Shown: positions 1 through 5,428 of the stretch, piece after piece
How positions within the stretch are numbered: position 1 is the first letter of the stretch
Layout of the letters: every line of letters begins with the position of its first letter
Source of the DNA: Limnochordia bacterium
GTDB taxonomy: Bacteria; Bacillota; Limnochordia; Darwinibacteriales; DTU012
DNA length: 7,792 nucleotides
Assembly (NCBI GenBank): GCA_007116995.1
Contig: SKHL01000022.1
Location: 1 to 7,792 of the forward strand
Direction of reading: 5' to 3'
Translations under genes and position numbers: made by a program
The notes under the pieces: generated by a model
The model's input: the letters and a program-made list of their open reading frames with translations, nothing else
Database searches by the model: none
Told to the model about the DNA's origin: nothing

Positions 1-1
1 C

Positions 2-1753
2 TTTTTCATGGTCGCCATCGCCGCTTATGCTTTGTGGTATGCCTTACTTACCGATAACTTTCTCTTCTCCTATGTGGCTAGTTATTCCAAAGGCGAATTA
101 GCCTGGTACTATAAATTTAGCGCATTTTGGGCAGGGCAAGCAGGAAGCCTTCTACTTTGGTTGCTTATTCTTTCTGCAATTTCCGTCATTGTAAATGCAG
201 TAAGGTATCCTATTAGACTTAGCATAGAAATAAACTGTATCATCCATGCTATTCGGTCTTTTTTTCTATTAATTCTGATCGTTGTTACCCCTCCTTTCCA
301 TCTATTACCGACAGCTCCCTTAGATGGTTCAGGTTTAAATCCCATGCTCCAGAGCATTGGAATGATTATCCATCCTCCCATAATTTTTGTTGGATTCGCC
401 TTATTTACGGTGCCTTTTGCCTTTGTCTTGCTTGCTGTGTATGGCAGATCATCTCATTCCTCTCTTAACTGGGATGTGCTATCTCGCCCCTGGTTATTAT
501 GGGCCTGGCTAACCTTGACGGCTGGGATTGTGACGGGAGGACAATGGGCCTATACTGAGCTAGGTTGGGGTGGTTATTGGACCTGGGACCCAGTGGAAAA
601 CGCATCTCTATTCCCTTGGCTTACATCCACGGCTCTCCTGCACACTCTGATTCTCCAGCGCCGAGATCGGGGCATGCAGCTGTGCAATTACTTGTTAATC
701 TGTACCACCTTTATATTAACAATCTTTGGCACATTTATTACCCGTAGTGGGATTTTAGACTCGGTTCATGCATTTAGCGATAGTAGAATCGGTCAATATT
801 TCTTCTATATGATCCTTGTTTTACTCAGTGTTAGCATCTATGGTGCCCTTGTTGGTCGCCATCAGTTATCCGGAAGAAAGAGTAGTTCACTCCTGTGCAA
901 GGATGGATTAATCAAGATTACAGCATTCGTCCTAGTGGTCATCTCGCTAATCATCTTTATCGGTACCATGATGCCCATATTATCTCCTCCCTTCCTAGGA
1001 CGAGCTGTTTCTGTCCAAGAGGACTTTTATAATACGTCTACCATCCCCTTCTGGCTAATAATTCTCGTAACTATGGGGATTTGTCGCTTTCTATCCACAT
1101 CCATGGGTACACTTCTGGCTAGTGTTGCACTCACTATGATTCTGCTATGGATTAGTGGGATCCGCCATTACTTAGCTATACTCTCATTTACCACATGCAT
1201 ATTAGCTGCAGCTGGCATCTTCTATGATTATGGCAAACTCGTCTATCGCACCAGGGAGAAGGGCTGGAATACAGCCTTAGCTGCTCTCTTTACCACCAAG
1301 CGTTATCATGCTCATCTTATTCACCTAGGAATCATCCTAATGGCCTTTGGGATAACCGGATCTATCTATAATCAAGAGAAACTAGCTGTAGTGGCTCCAG
1401 GAGAGACTGTCTCCATCGGTTCTTATAACTTGGTTTACTCTGGGTTAACCCCAGTATCTAGTGGCAGTTATACCTATGTAGCCACAACTCTAGATGTAAT
1501 AAAGAACAATCGGACTATCGGAAAAGTTGGCTCTAAGAAGATTTTTCACCCCACCTACCGCCAACCTGCTGCCAATATTGGAGTTTTCAGTAGACTGCGA
1601 GAAGATGTATATTTTAACTTGGCTGGTTGGGAACATGATACAGCCTATTTACAGGTAAGTATTAAGCCCCTAATTACCTGGATTTGGCTAGGATCCTATA
1701 TACTGTATATTGGTACAATTATGCTTTTATGGCCCTATAAACAATCTCACTAG
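2..1753 (+). CDS. ccmF: CcmF, cytochrome c haem lyase (5' end truncated by the window)
   Basis: This membrane protein is the System I haem lyase, which takes haem from holo-CcmE and attaches it to the CXXCH cysteines of apocytochrome c on the outer face of the membrane. The frame is open to the left edge. The first in-frame ATG (position 8) lies inside the conserved region, so the true start is upstream; by comparison with E. coli CcmF (about 650 residues) roughly 50 residues are missing. Counting from that ATG, the WWD haem-binding motif is at residues 186-200 (GWGGYWTWDPVENAS). Histidines matching the four functional ones of E. coli CcmF are visible: H122 (IHPP), H212 (LHT), H254 (SVHAF) and H439 (IHLG). 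A hydrophilic external domain follows (about 455-545), then a final membrane segment ending at residue 576. It heads the visible operon, and ccmA starts 18 nt after its stop. The family call is secure; only the start is unknown. Confidence 0.96.
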   Translation, partial: FFMVAIAAYALWYALLTDNFLFSYVASYSKGELAWYYKFSAFWAGQAGSLLLWLLILSAISVIVNAVRYPIRLSIEINCIIHAIRSFFLLILIVVTPPFHLLPTAPLDGSGLNPMLQSIGMIIHPPIIFVGFALFTVPFAFVLLAVYGRSSHSSLNWDVLSRPWLLWAWLTLTAGIVTGGQWAYTELGWGGYWTWDPVENASLFPWLTSTALLHTLILQRRDRGMQLCNYLLICTTFILTIFGTFITRSGILDSVHAFSDSRIGQYFFYMILVLLSVSIYGALVGRHQLSGRKSSSLLCKDGLIKITAFVLVVISLIIFIGTMMPILSPPFLGRAVSVQEDFYNTSTIPFWLIILVTMGICRFLSTSMGTLLASVALTMILLWISGIRHYLAILSFTTCILAAAGIFYDYGKLVYRTREKGWNTALAALFTTKRYHAHLIHLGIILMAFGITGSIYNQEKLAVVAPGETVSIGSYNLVYSGLTPVSSGSYTYVATTLDVIKNNRTIGKVGSKKIFHPTYRQPAANIGVFSRLREDVYFNLAGWEHDTAYLQVSIKPLITWIWLGSYILYIGTIMLLWPYKQSH

Positions 1754-1771
1754 AAGAAGGGAGTCTAAGTG

Positions 1772-2413
1772 ATGGGACTGATTAACTGGACAGGCCAAGT
1801 AGTGCTCGATGGTATTACCAAATATATTGGCTATCGGCCCATCTTAAAACAGGTTAGCCTTACCTTATACCCGAAAAACATGGCTATTTTAACTGGACAC
1901 AATGGTGCAGGGAAAACCACGCTACTCAGAATTATTGCCCGAATTACGGCGCCATCCCAAGGGAAAATCTACGGAGTTAATCCCAAACAGATTGGGTACT
2001 TAGGTCATCATCACATGATGTATGATGGCTTGACATGCTGGGAAAACTTGCTATTTTTTCGTCGCTTCTACGGTGCTGTGGATAGGTTTCACATCCAGTC
2101 GATACTAGAGGAATTAGGATTAGCCAAGTACAAGAGCCTCCCAGTAGCTCACCTATCCCGAGGTATGCAACAGCGACTAGCTTTGGGCCGCATTCTGCTC
2201 TGTGATGCCAAGCTTATTCTGATGGACGAGCCATTTACTGGATTAGACATCGGGGGTCAACAATGGTTGATCGCACTTCTACGCAACCTGCAATCGAAGG
2301 GACTTATGGTGATGGTTGTCTCTCACGGCTTAGCCAATTTTCGTTCTCTGTCCTATCGGCATCTTACCTTAGACAAGGGTTGTTTAGTAGATCATGGGCT
2401 GGTGAATCCATGA
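1772..2413 (+). CDS. ccmA: CcmA, haem-chaperone release ABC ATPase
   Basis: This is the cytoplasmic ATP-binding subunit of the CcmABCD complex. ATP hydrolysis by it is known to release haem-loaded CcmE from CcmC/D. The protein has 213 residues from the ATG at 1772, close to the usual ~205. Numbering from the GTG one codon earlier, the visible motifs are Walker A GHNGAGKTT (43-51), signature LSRGMQQRL (129-137), Walker B LILMDEP (149-155) and switch histidine H186. The Q-loop position reads GHH (79-81), where E. coli CcmA has GHQ, so the usual glutamine appears to be replaced by histidine. The Shine-Dalgarno AAGGGAG (1757-1763) is 8 nt before the ATG at 1772 and 5 nt before the GTG at 1769; I prefer the ATG. 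Its last bases overlap the ccmB start (ATGA), which suggests translational coupling. Confidence 0.95.
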   Translation: MGLINWTGQVVLDGITKYIGYRPILKQVSLTLYPKNMAILTGHNGAGKTTLLRIIARITAPSQGKIYGVNPKQIGYLGHHHMMYDGLTCWENLLFFRRFYGAVDRFHIQSILEELGLAKYKSLPVAHLSRGMQQRLALGRILLCDAKLILMDEPFTGLDIGGQQWLIALLRNLQSKGLMVMVVSHGLANFRSLSYRHLTLDKGCLVDHGLVNP

Positions 2414-3078
2414 GGGAATACTTTCATACTGTGGTATGGATCGCAACTAAAGATCTGAGACTACTGTTTCGTCAACCTACCTCCTTCCTTTCTACGCTGA
2501 TGTTTTGTTTGCTATTAGTCTTTATTTTTGGCTTAACTCTAAACTTAGTGGCCGTTAATACGACCCAGCTGCTACCAGCCATTTTATGGATTATTCTGTT
2601 ATTAGCGGCCGTACTGGGCATGTCACACACGTTTACTCATGAAAAAGATAATTCCTGCATCCAGGCCCTTTGCATGGCAGTGACTGAGAGAAGCTCTATC
2701 TTTTTAGGGAAAGGTTTAGCTAACCTTATGTTTCTGCTAGTAATTAAAGTGATGATCATACCCATCCTATTTCTCTTTTTTGACTTACAAGCAACGATTA
2801 ATCCATTAGTATTATGCCTCACCCTTTTCTTTGGTGGATTAGGACTCGCCTGTCTTGGTACCCTGTTCAACACCTTATTAATAAATCCGGGTGGGTTACT
2901 AATACCTATCCTCCTGTTTCCTATTGCCATACCCTTGCTGATTAGTGTTATTGAGCTAACAAAGGTAGCACTAGGTGTATCAACACAAGTCCACCCCTGG
3001 CTTTTGTTAATGATCTTATTTAATCTGATTTTTATTGTCCTAGCCATAGTTCTCTATGACTATGTACTGGAGGTGTAA
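2410..3078 (+). CDS. ccmB: CcmB, haem exporter complex membrane subunit
   Basis: This is the polytopic membrane partner of CcmA in the CcmABCD complex that frees holo-CcmE. The frame is open from 2263, but that upstream part lies inside ccmA. The ATG at 2410 overlaps the ccmA stop as ATGA and gives 222 residues, matching E. coli CcmB (220), so it is chosen as the start. The N-terminus has the family pattern of a cytoplasmic KDLRLLFRQP stretch (14-23) before the first membrane segment (about 28-49). About five further hydrophobic segments follow. A cytoplasmic loop with the conserved charged and GK pattern (FTHEKD, 75-80, and LGKGLANL, 99-106) separates segments 2 and 3. The FPIAIPLLI stretch (170-178) is also typical. 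A weak GGTGA (2401-2405) may serve as ribosome site, so coupling to ccmA is likely. The stop TAA shares a base with the ccmC ATG. Confidence 0.94.
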   Translation: MREYFHTVVWIATKDLRLLFRQPTSFLSTLMFCLLLVFIFGLTLNLVAVNTTQLLPAILWIILLLAAVLGMSHTFTHEKDNSCIQALCMAVTERSSIFLGKGLANLMFLLVIKVMIIPILFLFFDLQATINPLVLCLTLFFGGLGLACLGTLFNTLLINPGGLLIPILLFPIAIPLLISVIELTKVALGVSTQVHPWLLLMILFNLIFIVLAIVLYDYVLEV

Positions 3079-3737
3079 TGTTGTTGCTGATTTTCTTGTC
3101 TCTTCTCGTCCTTACCAATCTAGCCCTGATTGGCTTTTATGCACCAGTTGAACAGACTATGGGTATCGTCCAGAAAATCTTCTACTACCATCTATCTAGT
3201 GCATGGCTAGGAATGGTTGCCTTCGTTGTAGTGTTCGGTGCGAGCATCTGCTTTCTCCGTACTCGAAACATCAAGTGGACTATTATAGCGCTAGCGTCTG
3301 CAGAATTAGGGACTATATTTACCACACTAGTACTGATCACCGGTCGACTATGGGCTAGATCTATCTGGAACACTTGGTGGACTTGGGACCCTCGTTTGAT
3401 GACCACCTTGGTGATGTGGTTTATGTATCTAGCCTATATCTTGCTTCACCATTCAGGCATGGTTGAGGAACAAACCTCTCGAATTGCAGCTATATATGGC
3501 ATTATTTCCTTTGTTAATGTACCTTTGGTATTCTTTTCTATTCGCTGGTGGCGCTCACTGCACCCTGTGCTGATCACCACATCGAGCTCCGGACTATCGA
3601 GTGAGATGCTAATCACCTTGTTAGTTAGTCTTTTTACCTTTCTGGTGCTGTATGTGACGTTGATGCGCATTCGAGTACGCATCCTCACACTGCAACAGCA
3701 AATTCTATCTATCTCCCATCGAAGAAGGAGGGGATAA
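3078..3737 (+). CDS. ccmC: CcmC, haem transfer protein to CcmE
   Basis: CcmC is the membrane protein that holds haem at its external WWD domain and passes it covalently to CcmE. The 219-residue product has about six membrane segments. The tryptophan-rich motif is at 97-106 (WNTWWTWDPR), and the two external histidine ligands expected from E. coli CcmC (H60, H184) are H38 (YYHLSSAW) and H162 (SLHPV). The N-terminus lacks the ~20-residue extension of the E. coli protein, a common short form. The ATG overlaps the ccmB stop (TAATG), with Shine-Dalgarno GGAGG at 3069-3073 only 4 nt upstream. The C-terminal tail (200-219) is strongly basic (RRRRG end) and should be cytoplasmic. It is followed after one base by ccmD, its known partner. 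The related CcsA/ResC haem handlers of System II also carry WWD motifs, but the operon context settles it as CcmC. Confidence 0.96.
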   Translation: MLLLIFLSLLVLTNLALIGFYAPVEQTMGIVQKIFYYHLSSAWLGMVAFVVVFGASICFLRTRNIKWTIIALASAELGTIFTTLVLITGRLWARSIWNTWWTWDPRLMTTLVMWFMYLAYILLHHSGMVEEQTSRIAAIYGIISFVNVPLVFFSIRWWRSLHPVLITTSSSGLSSEMLITLLVSLFTFLVLYVTLMRIRVRILTLQQQILSISHRRRRG

Positions 3738-3738
3738 A

Positions 3739-3870
3739 TTGAGCTATTTCATTTTCGCGTACGGAGCTGTCTGGATATTACTATTACTCTATCTTGTCAG
3801 CATTAGCAGGCAACAACACAACTTAGAGATCCAACTGAAGATGCTCATTGAGGATGAGACGGACACATAG
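3739..3870 (+). CDS. ccmD: CcmD, small haem-exporter subunit (TTG start)
   Basis: A 43-residue single-pass membrane protein. CcmD is known to bind CcmC-CcmE and to be needed for release of holo-CcmE from CcmABC. The N-terminus SYFIFAYGAVWILLLLYLVS matches the family pattern of an aromatic-rich start, an AYG motif (residues 7-9) and one membrane helix ending in a YL..S turn. It is followed by a short charged cytoplasmic tail with R24-Q-Q and an amphipathic acidic/basic helix (residues 28-41). The start is TTG at 3739, one base after the ccmC stop, and is supported by a very strong Shine-Dalgarno GAAGGAGGGG (3724-3733) 5 nt upstream. No ATG exists nearby in this frame. It is the last gene of the visible operon. 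Its small size and rare start make it easy to miss. Confidence 0.88.
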   Translation: MSYFIFAYGAVWILLLLYLVSISRQQHNLEIQLKMLIEDETDT

Positions 3871-3871
3871 T
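3757..3871 (+). other. No clear intrinsic terminator at the end of the ccm operon (inspected from here to 3932)
   Basis: The 62 bp between the ccmD stop (3870) and the convergent AEC stop (3933) hold only a weak inverted repeat, GTCGTCGG (3870-3877) against CCAACGAC (3901-3908). It has one mismatch, a 23-nt loop and no T-run on the + strand. No convincing terminator is seen for either convergent unit, so 3' ends may overlap or rely on Rho. Confidence 0.3.
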
Positions 3872-3932
3872 CGTCGGAAAGGCTGGGCAACATCAGAAAT
3901 CCAACGACATGGGTACGCGATAGACATAGAAG

Positions 3933-4841
3933 TTATAAAAAAAACACCACCAACGGGATAGTCACTAGAGATACTAAGGTGGAGATAGCCACAAGTCGCG
4001 AAGCTAAGTGCGAATCTCCTTTATACGTTTCAGCAAAAATAGCTGTGTTCGCAGCAGCTGGCATCGCAACTAATAGCACACTGATCCCTAGGATAATATC
4101 GGGAACGCCTAATTGCCGCAGCGTAACAAAGGAAGCTAGCGGCAACACAATTAAACGAATAGCTGTCCCATAATAGACCGTTGATCCGGAAAAAACGCTC
4201 TTCAGATCAGTCTGGGCTAATAGCGCTCCGACGATTAACATCGATATTGGGATAGTCATGGAACCTACCATGTCCATGGCTCGGAAGATGGGGTAGGGTA
4301 ATTGGATAGAAAATACAAAAATGCACATCCCAATAGCCACTGCGATAATTCCTGGGTTCAATAACGCCTTTTTCACAGATTTGGGGTCATTTTTTCCTTT
4401 GAACAGCATCACACCATAAGTCCATATAAATAGGTTAAACGAAATCACATAAATGGATCCATAAAAAATGCCAATTCGTCCATATAAGCTCTCCAAGACA
4501 GGAAAACCCATGAAAGCACAATTGGAAAACACAGTAATAAAACGGAGGATATTGCGTACATCCACAGGATACGCATAGAAGAGAACAATCCCTAGTAGAG
4601 CAGAGATAAAATGAATACCCATGGAAACAGCGAATAAAATTACTGCATTTAGCAGCATATCACGGGAGAACTGAAAATGAAAAGAAGCAATGATCATTAA
4701 AGGCATAGTCACATTAAGTAACAAATTAGCTAGCCGTTGGGTCATACCATCATCGATGAACTTCTGTTTACGAGCATACACACCTACCATCATAACTAAA
4801 AACAGAACTAAAACCTGTTCTAATACTACATTGCTATCCAT
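3933..4841 (-). CDS. AEC family transporter (auxin efflux carrier-like permease)
   Basis: A 302-residue polytopic membrane protein of the AEC/Mem_trans family (TC 2.A.69), normal family length, with about ten hydrophobic segments in two five-helix halves. Visible family marks are NVTMP (43-47) in the second segment, FSNCAFMGFP (105-114) at the crossover helix, NPGI (162-165) before the second half, MPAAANTAIFA (260-270) and STLVSLVTIP (287-296) near the end. Bacterial members are known or proposed to carry small organic anions such as malate; the substrate here cannot be read from the sequence. The ATG at 4841 has a GAGG Shine-Dalgarno 7 nt upstream on the minus strand (4849-4852). The gene stands alone, convergent with ccm and divergent from the small membrane protein gene. 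Its neighbours give no functional link. Confidence 0.9.
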   Translation of the reverse strand: MDSNVVLEQVLVLFLVMMVGVYARKQKFIDDGMTQRLANLLLNVTMPLMIIASFHFQFSRDMLLNAVILFAVSMGIHFISALLGIVLFYAYPVDVRNILRFITVFSNCAFMGFPVLESLYGRIGIFYGSIYVISFNLFIWTYGVMLFKGKNDPKSVKKALLNPGIIAVAIGMCIFVFSIQLPYPIFRAMDMVGSMTIPISMLIVGALLAQTDLKSVFSGSTVYYGTAIRLIVLPLASFVTLRQLGVPDIILGISVLLVAMPAAANTAIFAETYKGDSHLASRLVAISTLVSLVTIPLVVFFL

Positions 4842-4873
4842 GGGCGATCCTCAACACCTATCTAATCTTATCT

Positions 4874-4879
4874 ATTATA
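4874..4879 (-). promoter_or_regulatory. Putative -10 box for the AEC transporter gene
   Basis: The minus strand reads a perfect TATAAT 33 bp before the start codon at 4841. At 17-bp spacing the -35 position reads TTTAGC (4897-4902), a weak match to TTGACA. A sigma-A type promoter is therefore plausible but rests mainly on the -10 box. Confidence 0.45.
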
Positions 4880-4975
4880 CTATATCATAAATGGCAGCTA
4901 AATTCTATTATTTTCAAGAAAACTTTTGGTACACTTTATTCACCTTAGCGAAAAAACACCTGCGACCATATCCGC

Positions 4976-5004
4976 CTTAAGTCGGAGCTTAGTTCTGACT
5001 TAAG
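4976..5004. repeat. 29-bp imperfect palindrome upstream of the small membrane protein promoter
   Basis: CTTAAGTCGGA (4976-4986) pairs with TCTGACTTAAG (4994-5004) around a 7-nt spacer. The arms are 11 bp with a single mismatch (G-T as RNA). It lies in the divergent intergenic region, 4 bp before the putative -35 box at 5009. A terminator is unlikely because no T-run follows and neither flanking gene ends here. An operator for a dimeric regulator is the simplest reading, inferred from position and symmetry only. Confidence 0.6.
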
Positions 5005-5008
5005 AATG

Positions 5009-5037
5009 TTGCCACAGAGACGAACCTAGTATACTAT
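5009..5037 (+). promoter_or_regulatory. Putative sigma-A promoter for the small membrane protein gene
   Basis: TTGCCA (5009-5014) and TACTAT (5032-5037) are separated by 17 bp and lie about 70 bp before the start codon at 5108. An overlapping TATACT (5030-5035) gives 15-bp spacing and is an alternative -10. The palindrome at 4976-5004 directly abuts the -35 side. Confidence 0.45.
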
Positions 5038-5107
5038 AACATCATAGATTCTCATGTCGCCAAACTTCTTTAGGTAGCACCGTCAACATTAGAAAGGAGA
5101 CAGTACC

Positions 5108-5344
5108 ATGGTACACCTACTGCTTTTGCCATTTCAGCTTTTGTTTGCGTTTATATCACTTATTCTATTTGTGGTCTTCTTACCTATCAAACTTATTTTG
5201 AGTTTATCCTTTGGTTTAGTAGGACTAATCGGAGGAGTATTCCTGCTTGGAGCGATTATCGTCAGTGTATTTGTAGCTAGTGCCTTTCCTGGTTTAATTA
5301 TCCTATTGATTGGTGTGGGTCTAGTCGCCATCTTCAAAAACTAG
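5108..5344 (+). CDS. Small hydrophobic membrane protein of unknown function
   Basis: A 78-residue protein, almost wholly hydrophobic: the only charged or ionisable residues are H3, K28 and K77. About three membrane segments can be seen, roughly at 4-25, 27-52 and 55-75, with proline breaks at P8, P26 and P61 and glycine-rich turns (GLVGLIGG, 36-43; IGVG, 68-71). It has no cysteine, no signal cleavage site and no family motif that I recognise. The ORF is believable because a good Shine-Dalgarno (AGAAAGGAGA, 5091-5100) stands 7 nt before the ATG, a promoter-like pair lies upstream, and a strong terminator follows 42 bp after the stop. It therefore looks like its own short transcription unit. 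The three-nucleotide reading frame encodes consistent membrane segments, but no role can be assigned. Confidence 0.72.
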   Translation: MVHLLLLPFQLLFAFISLILFVVFLPIKLILSLSFGLVGLIGGVFLLGAIIVSVFVASAFPGLIILLIGVGLVAIFKN

Positions 5345-5385
5345 CACCTATCCATGCGGTATCAGAAAGCTCAAGCTCTTACTCG

Positions 5386-5427
5386 AAAAACACCTTCCCT
5401 AGATGCGTTCTAGTGAAGGTGTTTTTT
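5386..5427. terminator. Bidirectional intrinsic terminator
   Basis: AAAAACACCTTC (5386-5397) pairs perfectly with GAAGGTGTTTTT (5415-5426). An inner CTAG/CTAG stem (5399-5402 with 5410-5413) is separated by a one-base mismatch and closes a 7-nt loop. A T-run follows on each strand: TTTTTT at 5422-5427 on the + strand and five T's at 5390-5386 on the - strand. It sits between the convergent small membrane protein gene (stop 5344) and the ABC exporter (stop 5429), and can end both transcripts. Confidence 0.92.
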
Positions 5428-5428
5428 C

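Noticed and set aside
8..10. ATG at 8 as the real start of ccmF
   Set aside because: The frame is open upstream, the first residues already belong to the conserved region, and comparison with E. coli CcmF implies about 50 missing residues.
2263..2409. Upstream in-frame extension of ccmB
   Set aside because: It lies inside ccmA in another frame; the ATGA overlap at 2410 gives the normal CcmB length and N-terminus.
2637..3047. 136-codon minus-strand ORF inside ccmB
   Set aside because: It is antisense to a clear conserved gene and has basic low-complexity composition typical of the complement of membrane-protein codons; the other antisense ORFs in ccmF, ccmC and the small membrane gene were rejected likewise.
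3870..3908. Riboswitch or terminator after ccmD
   Set aside because: The only structure is a mismatched 8-bp stem with a 23-nt loop, no T-run and no recognisable riboswitch core.
4690..4890. 66-codon plus-strand ORF over the AEC gene start
   Set aside because: It is antisense to the conserved N-terminus of the AEC carrier and has no ribosome site.
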